From Stramenopiles sp. TOSAG23-3 (Eukaryota > Sar): a stretch of 11,091 nt of DNA. This document shows positions 1 to 7,816 of this stretch, piece after piece; positions within the stretch are counted from its first letter, which is position 1, and each line of letters begins with the position of its first letter. The notes beneath the pieces are model-generated. The model saw only the letters and a list, made by a program, of their open reading frames with translations. It did not search any database and had not been told where the DNA came from. Position numbers and translations under genes: made by a program. The stretch covers positions 1-11,091 of the forward strand of contig LT642761.1 in assembly GCA_900128585.1 (NCBI GenBank), given 5' to 3'.

Positions 1-59
1 TGTGCAATCAAAGATAGTTACCACAGATTAATTTGACCCCCCAGATTCCAGTTACAACC

Positions 60-1367
60 ATGAGTTCTCTTTCAGCGACAGCGGTGAAAAAGACCGTGCC
101 GTTGAGCTTGTCTCGGCTCGAACAGCTTGCGGAGACGTACGGCACTCCTTACCAGATGTACGACGAGCAGGCGATACGCGCAAATGCCAGGAATTTAATT
201 GATTCCTTTAAAAAGTTTTTCCCTACCTTTCAGCAGCATTTTGCCGTGAAAGCGCTGCCAAACCCAGGGATTTTGAAAGTCCTGATGGACGAAGGCTGCG
301 GGTTGGACTGTTCGTCGACCTCGGAACTTTACATCGCGGAAAAGTTGGGCTGCCCAGGGCACTTGGTATGTTACACGTCAAACTACACATCAAACGCCGA
401 CCTAAAGTATGCGCTTCGTCAAAACGCGGTGATTAACCTGGACGACGTCTCTTTGGTCGACGCACTAGCATCGGTCGCGGAAGAAGAGGGGGGGTTTCCC
501 GAGCTCATCTCCTTTCGGCTGAACCCTGGGGTAGGCCGAACGGACTCGGAGACCAAATCGAACGTTCTGGGCGGCCCGAACGCGAAGTTTGGGGTGGGGC
601 ATTACCAGATCAAAGAGGCCTACGAGAAGGCTAAGGCGTACGGGGCAAAACGGTTCGGAATCCACATGATGACTGGCTCCTGCGTGCTTTCGAACGATTA
701 CTGGGTGGAGACCGTGTCGAGGATGCTGGACACCGTTGCGATGCTGCGGAAGGAGCTGGGCATCGAGTTCGAGTACATAAACGTAGGAGGGGGGATTGGG
801 ATCCCGTACAAACCAGGAGAGGCGCGCGTTGACATCTCGGCCCTCGTCAAGAAGATCCGAGAAACGTTCGACAGCAAACTGCAAGAGCACAATATGCCAG
901 AGCCCACGTTGCACATGGAAAACGGTCGGTTCATGACGGGTCCGTATGGGTATTTGGTCTCAAGGTGCCAGGCCATCAAACACTCGTACGCCGATTACTA
1001 CGGCTTGGACGCCTGCATGGCCAATCTTATGCGCCCGGGCATGTACGGATCGTACCACCACATTACTGTCCCAAGACTCGAGGACTCGAGCGACGAGAGA
1101 CAGCAGGCGAACGTAGTGGGGCAGCTGTGCGAGAACAATGACTGGTTTGCAAAAGACCGCGTGCTACCTGCCGGCATCGAGGTCGGAGATCTGTTTGTGA
1201 TCCACGATAGCGGGGCACATTCTCACTCGATGGGGTTCCAGTACAACGGGAAACTAAGGGCACCGGAATTGTTGATCAGAAACGGAGCCGAAGGAGAGAT
1301 TGCTTTGATTAGAAAGCGAGAACAGATTGAAGACCTATACTCCAACTGCATTGATCTTGAACTTTGA
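60..1367 (+). CDS. lysA: Diaminopimelate decarboxylase (PLP fold-type III)
   Basis: This enzyme decarboxylates meso-diaminopimelate to L-lysine, the last step of the DAP pathway. Its 435 residues match the usual family length. The PLP-binding lysine is K64 in HFAVKALPNP. It is followed by GLDCSSTSEL (81-90), the phosphate-binding glycine loop GGGIGIPYKP (243-252), ENGRFMTGPYG (287-297), QLCENND with the active-site cysteine C357, and GAHSHSMGFQYNGK with Y395. The MRPGMYGSYHHITV and CENND wording resembles a bacterial subgroup of LysA, from memory. At the position of the canonical HxGS histidine that stacks on PLP the protein reads IHMMTGS, so that histidine seems replaced by methionine. The start is the first ATG (60), with A at -3. 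An in-frame TAG lies at 15-17 and no other ATG comes between. No transit peptide is obvious; an upstream exon outside the window cannot be excluded. Ornithine or arginine decarboxylase is less likely because the C-terminal motifs are those of LysA. Confidence 0.9.
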   Translation: MSSLSATAVKKTVPLSLSRLEQLAETYGTPYQMYDEQAIRANARNLIDSFKKFFPTFQQHFAVKALPNPGILKVLMDEGCGLDCSSTSELYIAEKLGCPGHLVCYTSNYTSNADLKYALRQNAVINLDDVSLVDALASVAEEEGGFPELISFRLNPGVGRTDSETKSNVLGGPNAKFGVGHYQIKEAYEKAKAYGAKRFGIHMMTGSCVLSNDYWVETVSRMLDTVAMLRKELGIEFEYINVGGGIGIPYKPGEARVDISALVKKIRETFDSKLQEHNMPEPTLHMENGRFMTGPYGYLVSRCQAIKHSYADYYGLDACMANLMRPGMYGSYHHITVPRLEDSSDERQQANVVGQLCENNDWFAKDRVLPAGIEVGDLFVIHDSGAHSHSMGFQYNGKLRAPELLIRNGAEGEIALIRKREQIEDLYSNCIDLEL

Positions 1368-1710
1368 CCACAATCATGACACGGCAATCAAGTAATTCAT
1401 AACTAATTATTCTCTAATGGCGCGCATATGTAGTCAGTCTACTATGTCTCCCTCTGTTGATGAAGCATCCATCGTACTACTGATATATATAAGCTGAAGC
1501 TGACAAAGAAGAAGAAGAAGAGTAGTATTTTTTTTTTATTAATAATAATTTTTTATTATATGGAAGAAGGGTTGTCTCATTTCATAGGCATAAAATTCAT
1601 ATACAATACTATTATTATTTTTAAGTACTACTACTAGAACAGATTGCGCGCAAAATTTGAATCCCCATTTACGTAATATAACATTACACAGCATTAGCTT
1701 CATGAAGAAA

Positions 1711-1751
1711 ACGGAGGAAGGAAGGAAAGAACGAAAGAAGGAAAGAAGAAT
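1711..1751 (+). repeat. GGAA/GAAA purine tract
   Basis: An imperfect run of GGAA, GAAA and GAAG units with almost no pyrimidines. A second, shorter run of four AAGG-type units lies at about 1804-1821. It is a microsatellite-like tract in the spacer. Confidence 0.7.
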
Positions 1752-1852
1752 GGATTGAAATCAAAATAATAAGAAGGAACATTTTATTACACAGGTAAAT
1801 ACAAAGGAAGGAAGGAAGGAATTTTTTCTTACTTCTCAATCTGGATGGGTTG

Positions 1853-1862
1853 GTACCGGTAC
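1853..1862. repeat. 10-bp palindrome GTACCGGTAC
   Basis: A perfect 10-base palindrome inside a short GC-containing island in AT-rich DNA. A second GGTACCG copy lies at 1901-1907. Between them, CGGTATT (1862-1868) and AATACCG (1908-1914) form 7-base inverted arms around an AT-rich loop. This could be a small hairpin or a protein site; function is unknown. Confidence 0.4.
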
Positions 1863-2028
1863 GGTATTATACTATATAATATTAATAATAACCTAAATAA
1901 GGTACCGAATACCGAAATAAAATAGGAGGAGGAGGAAGGTATTGAAATAAAAACAAGGGGAGGATAGCATGATCATAGCATCATAAAACACGTTTGAAAA
2001 ACAACACAAAAAAAAAAACAAGGAAGCG

Positions 2029-2134
2029 CAACAACAACAACAACAAGAAAAAAAAAGAAGAAGAAGAAAAAATGGGAAGGAGGAGGAGACAGGAGACAGG
2101 AGGAAGAAGAAAAAAGAAGAAAGAAGAAGAAGGG
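2029..2134 (+). repeat. CAA run followed by ~90-nt purine-rich tract
   Basis: CAA triplets run into about 90 bases that are almost only A and G on the + strand, with only three interrupting pyrimidines (near 2073, 2090 and 2097). Inside it are a tandem pair of AGGAGAC (2084-2090 and 2091-2097) and a perfect 18-base mirror repeat, AAGAAGAAAAAAGAAGAA, at 2104-2121. Mirror-symmetric purine runs can form triplex (H-DNA). The tract ends about 230 bases before the next gene's ATG, so it may lie in its promoter or 5' UTR. Confidence 0.75.
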
Positions 2135-2136
2135 TT

Positions 2137-2162
2137 TATTATTATTATATATAATAATAATA
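2137..2162. repeat. Perfect 26-bp AT-only palindrome
   Basis: TAT followed by ATT-type triplets meets its exact reverse complement at a TATATA centre (dyad between 2149 and 2150), giving 13-base arms with no loop. It lies directly after the purine tract. It can fold as a cruciform or RNA hairpin. It may simply be expanded ATT/AAT microsatellite. Confidence 0.8.
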
Positions 2163-2361
2163 TATTTATTTTATTAATATTTTTTGCCCTTGGCTTGTCT
2201 TTGTCTTTTCCAAATAAGTAATTAATCATCGGATAAAAATTTAGAGAATGATGTATTCGAGTTTATGATCCATTTAAAACATTGTTTAAAGAATTAAATT
2301 TTGTTCAAAACATTATTTATACAAAAAGAAAACAATTCAATACTCTTTAAAAGTAACTATC

Positions 2362-5300
2362 ATGTTTCAAGAGAGGAAGACGAAATACACGGCGAACAAA
2401 GCTGCGACAAGGTTGCAGTTGGCCCAGCGACTATGCTCAAAACAGTTTTCAAGTGGCGGTGTCCCCAAATCGATCGACAGAATACTTGTTGTACCAGGTC
2501 AAGACGGAAAGTACAACAAATGCAGCCAAAACATGCTGTCGTTCCTTCTTGAAGGGGCAGTAGGCAAAGACTTCGACAACACCACGATCGAGTCGGAGGC
2601 CTTGGAAGACTCCGTGCTCAGTATTGGCCCGTCCTCCGTCGACTTCTTTCACTCTCCGGATATCGAGAGGAAAACTGTTCGTAAAACCGCGAACTGGCCG
2701 AACAAAAACATCTACACCCCCGATGGGGATATTAGTGGAAACGCAGAAGAGTGCGAGCTCTTTAAAATCAAGTCGTTCATCCGCATGGTCCGCGAGCACA
2801 GCACCCTTGGGTTTACTGCTCGGGACCCTGGGGCCGGATCCACGTCCGCAAACGCAGTCGTCGAAAGCTGGCCTTTGGCCATGGCGTACGGCTTGGACGA
2901 AATGAAAACGGGCGGCTTTTTGACGATGAAGCACCGCGTTCTCGACATCTCAAGCGGCATAGATGCCGTTTTGTCAAATATTGATGCCCATTCCATGGAC
3001 CGGATATTGGCGCAGAGCGTCGACCGCATGTCCTACCACTGGGGCGATGCCATTGCCACGCTGAGCCGGGCCAAGAGCCACTCGAAACGACTTGCTTACA
3101 GCGAAGCGGATATCGGAGAGCCAGTTTCCAGCTTTTTTGAATTCGAAAAACTGAGACTGGACGCACAGGGTAGCGATGCGGGCAGCAAGGGCGTTCGGCC
3201 CGTGTGCATCTTTGGGAAGCACACCAACGAAATGTCACAGAACCCGCCGACGGCAGGCTCGCCGGGCTCCTTCGGCTTCAGCGAAGAGCAAACTATCGGC
3301 AACAGTGGGCACCTGGGCCGCCCCGCCCTGCACATGGTGATGGAAGGGGCCGACCCGTCCACCTCTGTCGCCGCCGCTCGCTCTTACTTTTTCACGAACG
3401 CCACGGAACAGATGAACCTTTTCGACCCGGAAGCATTAGTTGACGAGGCAGGTTCTGGAGACGAGACTGCGGCTGGGTCCTCGAACGAGGAACGGTTTGA
3501 CGCTTCCAACATGATCAAGTTGTACGCAGCCATGGCTGCCGGGCTAAAAGCAGCCGCAACCTACGACAGCAGAACCCCACTAGCTCAAGCGTTCTGCCGA
3601 AAGAAGTTCATGGAACAGTCCAGCGAGGCTATGAACCGAGTGTTGCCGGATGGGTTTGACTTTACTAATAACTTGGTCATCTCGGTGCAAGAATTCGACA
3701 GCGCAGGAAGGACGCCGAAAGCGAACTCCGCTTTGCCAGATTCGGAGCGCCGAACAAATTGCTATATTCGCATACAGTTGAAGAACATACCAAGCGTGCG
3801 CAAGAACGTCGGTTCGCTTGGATCACTGCTCATTGGCGACACTTTTTCCTGCGCAAATTTCAGAAATGGCGAGGCCTTCGCTCTGACGCAGCAGATTCCG
3901 TATTTGCAGTCATGGATATGCTCCAGGGACGAGGCAGAGGCAGATACAGCCGTACAACGCATGTTGGTGGACATTCACGCGCGCGAAAGCGTGACAAAGC
4001 TCGGAAATCCAATCTCCGATAAGATCGAGAGGACCAGCTTTTTGTTCGGGGGCGCCTTTGATGGCGCTGGCTTGCTGAAATCATTGGGCGGGATGAATGT
4101 CCGGTTCTTCGAGCATGGGGTATCCTTTACGCACAAGAGCATAGGATGCAACGTCCTGTCGTGGGCGAAAGATGTCGCGTATGTCAAACTGTTGCACGCC
4201 CAGAACATGGAAAAAGATTCGTTGATGGTGATCGGCGTATCGCACGAGTGTGGGCAAATTGGCATATCCAGTTTGGTCAGTGGCTCCGGGGAACGAGAAC
4301 TGGCGATCGTTTTGCCACCCTATGATGATATTCGCCAGGCAGCAATTGATGCCCTCGCGACATGGAAGAAACATCAAGACCAGGATGAAGACTGCGATGT
4401 AGGAGTAACGTTTACTACCCAAACTGGGGTGTCCCACAATCTTGGAATCTTGCAAAGTGCCTACTCTGCGTATGCTTCCGATTGGGGCGCAGTATGCAAA
4501 AGCTTTGTTTCCGAATGCTTGTCTGCGGACATTAACGGCGCCACACTGGACACCAATGAGTCTCAATTCTCGGAACAAAACATTGAAGAATCGTCCGTTC
4601 CTGTCACCGTCATGACGGGTGTTCCGGGGTGTGGAAAATCTCATTTGGCCAGGTCCATTGTCCATGTTACGTCGGATGAGATCGAATGGTCTGTTTACGA
4701 ATGCGCGAACAACGTTTTCGAAGCAAAATCGTTCCAAAATTGGTTGGAGAATATCAACCAAAATAGTTCGCCCGGAAAAACCAGAAGGGCATTGGTAGTT
4801 TCCCCTGGTCTGACCGGCACAAACGATATTTTTAACGCCGTACAATGCTTAACCGGTTTCCACGTTTCCGCATCAATTGCGTGCGTCAATTGTGGGTTCC
4901 TTTACCGTGACACGGACTCGCAGCAGTTAATACCAGGCCTGGTGGAATTGTGTTCCTCTGGGTGGACCACGCACATTGCCACAGTGGGCTGCGGGGCTGT
5001 AAAGAACGATGCGTTCGAAGAGTTGCGCTCTTACCTCCGCGAAGTCAATAGCGACGCGGAGTTTATCCGCTTGCTCGGGGGCGCACCTGTGGCAGAGAAG
5101 ACGGAAGGCGCCGTGCCTCGCCACAGGCTTCAAGACATTGTTCTCTCGCAGAATGACATTGCATCTCTACTTTCGGGCGCACCATTCAACGCGGAGAAAA
5201 TGGTTCTTGCCCGTAGGACAGTCCCCGTTTCCAGCACGAGCACAAACAACCAGCTGCTTTCGTTAAATGCTTGGCCATCGATGTATCGCAAGCGCTTCGT

Positions 5301-6072
5301 CCATTTTTTGGAGACCATAACATCGCCAACCTCCCAGTTGTTGAACCCGGCGGAAAACACTTCGGAGAACTCGGCTAGTGCTACCAATGTCAAGCCCACT
5401 GGCTTTCGGGCCCTTCAGCTTGCAGCCCGCGAAAAGGTCCTGGGAAAAGCTGGGACTTCTGCGACCACCAAATCCGGCGCCGAGGCGGTGAAAATACCGG
5501 ACCACATCCGGTGCTTCTCTGCTTTCGGTCGAACAAAAATTGCCGAAGATGGTGCTGGCAAGATCGTTGAATTTGGAGCGTTCAACGGAAAGGCTTGGAT
5601 CAGAGACGTCGCCGAGGCTGCGGCGGAAGGTGCCCCTCGTCGTGCAGGCGAGTTCGTGTTTTACGGCGAGAAGATGAAATCGTTCTCCAAGTCATTGATG
5701 AACAGTCTTCTTTCATGTGCAGTCCAAGTCCCAGCCGATACCCCTGCAAGAACACGTGCAATGGTGACCCGGGACGAGCTTTTAGCAATTAAAAAAAAGC
5801 ACATCAGGGAGCCACCAACGGAGGGCTACTACTACGACGGTACGTTCTTTACTGCACCAACGGGTGATCGCCGGGAATTTTCTCCGCGAATGGAAGAATA
5901 CGTTGCTGCTTTTTTGGCGTCAGAAAATAAAACCATCACCAAACGGAACGTTCAGCTTTCCCGAAGAAGAAAAGAGCAGGAACAAATCCTTGCAGGTCGC
6001 CGGGACGAGAACGGGGAAGATATCCTTTCGGCTGTCCAGGAGGAGGAACAGAGGGAACAGCAGGTTGCATAA
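2362..6072 (+). CDS. DNAAF9: Dynein axonemal assembly factor 9 (Shulin/C20orf194 family)
   Basis: DNAAF9/Shulin is a cytosolic factor that binds and holds outer-arm dynein in a compact, inactive form for delivery into cilia (known from Tetrahymena). This protein has 1236 residues, close to the family length. Family-like segments, judged from memory, are IDRILVVPGQDGKYN (38-52), SWPLAMAYGL with GGFLTMKH (169 to about 190), RALVVSPGLTGTNDI, and GWTTHIATVG through LREVNSDAEFI. Near the C-terminus is GYYYDGTFFTAPTGDRREF (from 1155). The middle part probably holds the pita-bread-like domain named for this family. A P-loop, GVPGCGKS (753-760), begins the nucleotide-binding-like region. A CobW-C-like region is expected at about 1000-1140. 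The tail is a charged, Gln/Glu-rich coil. The start is the only in-frame ATG after a TAA at 2287-2289, with A at -3. No introns are visible over 3.7 kb. A generic P-loop ATPase is the alternative, but the colinear match along the length makes that unlikely. Confidence 0.88.
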   Translation: MFQERKTKYTANKAATRLQLAQRLCSKQFSSGGVPKSIDRILVVPGQDGKYNKCSQNMLSFLLEGAVGKDFDNTTIESEALEDSVLSIGPSSVDFFHSPDIERKTVRKTANWPNKNIYTPDGDISGNAEECELFKIKSFIRMVREHSTLGFTARDPGAGSTSANAVVESWPLAMAYGLDEMKTGGFLTMKHRVLDISSGIDAVLSNIDAHSMDRILAQSVDRMSYHWGDAIATLSRAKSHSKRLAYSEADIGEPVSSFFEFEKLRLDAQGSDAGSKGVRPVCIFGKHTNEMSQNPPTAGSPGSFGFSEEQTIGNSGHLGRPALHMVMEGADPSTSVAAARSYFFTNATEQMNLFDPEALVDEAGSGDETAAGSSNEERFDASNMIKLYAAMAAGLKAAATYDSRTPLAQAFCRKKFMEQSSEAMNRVLPDGFDFTNNLVISVQEFDSAGRTPKANSALPDSERRTNCYIRIQLKNIPSVRKNVGSLGSLLIGDTFSCANFRNGEAFALTQQIPYLQSWICSRDEAEADTAVQRMLVDIHARESVTKLGNPISDKIERTSFLFGGAFDGAGLLKSLGGMNVRFFEHGVSFTHKSIGCNVLSWAKDVAYVKLLHAQNMEKDSLMVIGVSHECGQIGISSLVSGSGERELAIVLPPYDDIRQAAIDALATWKKHQDQDEDCDVGVTFTTQTGVSHNLGILQSAYSAYASDWGAVCKSFVSECLSADINGATLDTNESQFSEQNIEESSVPVTVMTGVPGCGKSHLARSIVHVTSDEIEWSVYECANNVFEAKSFQNWLENINQNSSPGKTRRALVVSPGLTGTNDIFNAVQCLTGFHVSASIACVNCGFLYRDTDSQQLIPGLVELCSSGWTTHIATVGCGAVKNDAFEELRSYLREVNSDAEFIRLLGGAPVAEKTEGAVPRHRLQDIVLSQNDIASLLSGAPFNAEKMVLARRTVPVSSTSTNNQLLSLNAWPSMYRKRFVHFLETITSPTSQLLNPAENTSENSASATNVKPTGFRALQLAAREKVLGKAGTSATTKSGAEAVKIPDHIRCFSAFGRTKIAEDGAGKIVEFGAFNGKAWIRDVAEAAAEGAPRRAGEFVFYGEKMKSFSKSLMNSLLSCAVQVPADTPARTRAMVTRDELLAIKKKHIREPPTEGYYYDGTFFTAPTGDRREFSPRMEEYVAAFLASENKTITKRNVQLSRRRKEQEQILAGRRDENGEDILSAVQEEEQREQQVA

Positions 6073-6190
6073 TCTTTCCGACCAAAATATATCGATGCGT
6101 CCAGCGTATCCATAACCCATACGGTCCCACGTCTACCATACTGTGTTGCACACGGTTGCGCACGTAAATATTTCCCTAAAAGTCACGGAG

Positions 6191-6208
6191 TACGAAATTC
6201 GTACGAAT
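6191..6208. repeat. Two overlapping palindromes (TACGAAATTCGTA / ATTCGTACGAAT)
   Basis: TACGAA-A-TTCGTA (6191-6203) and the perfect 12-base palindrome ATTCGTACGAAT (6197-6208) share bases, so two alternative hairpins compete. GAGTAC occurs on both sides (from 6188 and from 6214). It sits about 120 bases after the DNAAF9 stop, probably in its 3' UTR. Confidence 0.6.
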
Positions 6209-6223
6209 GCACCGAGTACCTAA

Positions 6224-6262
6224 AGTTCTTAAAGAATTCTTAATATATTTTAGTTCTTAAAG
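6224..6262 (+). repeat. 11-bp direct repeat AGTTCTTAAAG
   Basis: Identical copies occupy 6224-6234 and 6252-6262, 28 bases apart start to start, in the convergent spacer. TTCTTAA also recurs between them (6236-6242). Purpose unknown. Confidence 0.6.
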
Positions 6263-6360
6263 TATATTGCCTAAATATTCCCCGTTTACACTCGTACGTA
6301 TTTAAAATTATAAGAGACATATTGAGATCCTCTAATTGTAACATGTACTCTTTCGTATTT

Positions 6361-6374
6361 TGTGTGTGTGTGTG
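6361..6374 (+). repeat. (TG)7 microsatellite
   Basis: Seven TG units follow a T run. A degenerate TG-rich stretch recurs at about 6415-6428. This is an ordinary dinucleotide repeat between converging genes. Confidence 0.8.
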
Positions 6375-6479
6375 AAGGGGTATGGCACATCGAAGTGTTC
6401 TGCTCGGTCCTCTTTGTGTGTATGTGTGCAACTATTGGAATTACTATGGTTGCTGGGCACATTGTAAAGTGCAAAGGGC

Positions 6480-6866
6480 TTACTCTTCAAGATTTATGGT
6501 CTTTCCAAATCGTCCGTACAGTGCAGCCTTTAATTCTGCTTGTCTTTCTACGTGGGTGGCCATTTCCGACTCAAAAACTTCCTTCCTTCCTTCGGCGACT
6601 TGATTGAGACGGCTCAGTTCTGCCTCAACGTCTTCTTCCTCGACGTCCAAGAAGCAGTCGCCAAACTTAAGCTTGAGCGCATCATCTTCACCTTCAATTA
6701 GCATGACCTCTTCTTCAGCATCTTCGTAAGAGGTCATGCTTCTGTCGAGAGCACCAATTTCATCCTTCAGTTCCCCTATGCGAGTGTTCAGGCGCCCAAA
6801 CTCGTTAATCTTATCTTGGTCAACTTTTCGTACTTCTACGTCTACCTCATCTTCACGGGCAAGCAT
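6480..6866 (-). CDS. PFDN4: Prefoldin subunit 4
   Basis: Prefoldin is a cytosolic hexamer that captures nascent actin and tubulin and passes them to the chaperonin CCT. Subunit 4 is one of its beta-type subunits. The 128-residue protein has the family layout: an N-terminal coiled-coil helix with VDQDKINEFGRLNTRIGEL, a central turn with YEDAEEEVML and the beta-hairpin LKFGDCFLDVEEEDVEAEL, then a second helix ending in the conserved LYGRFGKTINLEE. The human protein has the same end (LYAKFGSNINLE). The ATG at 6866-6864 has A at -3 and TAA lies at 6482-6480. The frame is intronless and complete. It converges with DNAAF9 and diverges from the membrane-protein gene. Beta-tubulin and actin folding links it loosely to cilia, but such adjacency is probably chance. 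Confidence 0.95.
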   Translation of the reverse strand: MLAREDEVDVEVRKVDQDKINEFGRLNTRIGELKDEIGALDRSMTSYEDAEEEVMLIEGEDDALKLKFGDCFLDVEEEDVEAELSRLNQVAEGRKEVFESEMATHVERQAELKAALYGRFGKTINLEE

Positions 6867-7816
6867 ATTTCAAAGCAATAAAGTATTTCTGGACAATAAA
6901 AATCTTGTACTAAAACGATTAAATTTGTTAAATCACAAACGTTTGTCTCTCTGTACTTCGCTTGAAAAAAAGGAAAGATTGGCAACTTATCTTTGTTCTC
7001 TCTCGTCAATGAATACAGAACAGCCCTTCAATTGTTTCCTTGCGTGCGTGTGATTGTAATTCCATGTTGTTATTAAATAATTGAAAATCAAAAAAAAAAG
7101 AAAAAGAAGTAGAGTGAGTGTGTACTTCTTATCGGAATAGAGATAGGTGAGATTATCTAATGTATACAGTAATTAACTACAAACTGAATATATAATAAAA
7201 GCACTTTTGTTAGCGCTATAGTGCGTTAGTTAGGTGGTCCTTTTCAAATTTGAATCCAAGACAGACCAATCATTCATTCAATTTAAAAAAAACAAATTTT
7301 ACCCTATTCATAACCATAATATTGATGCTGAAGATTTCCTTAATTATAACTGAGGATATAAATTATGAGTGATTGATTCGTCAACTGACCGTTGCCCTTC
7401 TGTGTTGTTGTTCATTTCTTCTTCCAATTTTTCATTTTGTCCCTTTTCTAAGTATTTTCATATTAGTTAACAGTACATAGTTATATAGCGCGTGTGCTCA
7501 ACACTGTTTAATATTTTATATTTAATTTAATTTGGAATTAGTTGTACACCTTCCTTACCTCGTATATTTATTATTATTACCACAACAGCATAATATGGAA
7601 TAACAGCAGCTTTAAAAAAAACAAAAAACACTAACTGTTAATAACAATTGGTGGTTCTTTTCTTAGGGGAAAGGCTACCCCATTTACTTCATGGATAAAT
7701 TACAGAAACATTAACTAAACCACGAGCAACATGGTTCTTAATGTAATTTCATTTGAAACTCGGACAGCCTAGTAAAATCTGAGACCTATTTGCTTTCAAC
7801 AGTTACGGAATCCAAG
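6867..7816. other. Divergent AT-rich spacer (two promoters expected)
   Basis: About 950 bases lie between genes that start away from each other, so both promoters and 5' UTRs should be here. It is rich in A/T runs, with one A8 run near 7090. On the minus strand a CCAAT pentamer (6978-6982) lies about 112 bases before the prefoldin ATG. CCAAT also occurs on the + strand at 7266-7270, and inverted at 7647-7651 before the membrane-protein gene. CCAAT is common by chance in such DNA. No tRNA, snRNA or further coding frame was recognised. Confidence 0.6.
6935..6946. promoter_or_regulatory. 12-bp palindrome ACAAACGTTTGT upstream of PFDN4
   Basis: A perfect palindrome with an ACGT core, 69-80 bases upstream of the prefoldin ATG. 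ACGT-core palindromes are typical of dimeric bZIP-type sites, and the distance suits a proximal promoter element. This is inference only, since no start site is known. Confidence 0.3.

Larger units (their letters stand above)
1368..2361. other. AT-rich, low-complexity spacer between two + strand genes
   Basis: About one kilobase without a credible gene. It should hold the 3' UTR of the decarboxylase and the promoter and 5' UTR of the dynein assembly factor gene. It contains an AAG-triplet run near 1506-1521 followed by a T run, GGAA-type tracts, AGG triplets, CAA triplets and a long purine-rich tract, most of them purine-rich on the + strand. The open frames across 1981-2229 on both strands are translated microsatellite (poly-K/E/N one way, poly-F/L/S the other) and are not genes. 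No tRNA-like cloverleaf or convincing TATA box was seen, although TATTTATA-like sequence lies about 45-50 bases before the ATG at 2362. Confidence 0.7.
6073..6479. other. Convergent spacer between DNAAF9 and prefoldin 4
   Basis: About 400 bases between two genes that end toward each other, so it should contain both 3' UTRs and polyadenylation sites. It is AT-rich and carries a small palindrome cluster, an 11-base direct repeat and a TG dinucleotide run. Frames here encode only short low-complexity peptides. I see no RNA gene and no canonical AATAAA on the coding strand just after either stop codon. Confidence 0.65.

Noticed and set aside
33-59. Start of the decarboxylase at a TTG (33)
   Set aside because: A eukaryotic nuclear gene is expected to start at ATG; the ATG at 60 has good context and gives the usual family length.
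1981-2229. Overlapping open frames on both strands in the microsatellite region
   Set aside because: They translate triplet and homopolymer repeats (poly-K/E/N or poly-F/L/S) with no domain-like sequence.
2449-2934. 161-codon minus-strand open frame within DNAAF9
   Set aside because: It is antisense to the conserved N-terminal region of DNAAF9 and resembles nothing.
4081-4845. 254-codon minus-strand open frame within DNAAF9
   Set aside because: It is a shadow of the strongly supported DNAAF9 frame and has no family resemblance.
7790-7816. Start of the membrane protein at a TTG (7790)
   Set aside because: The ATG at 7817 has A at -3 and begins a typical charged cytosolic N-terminus.
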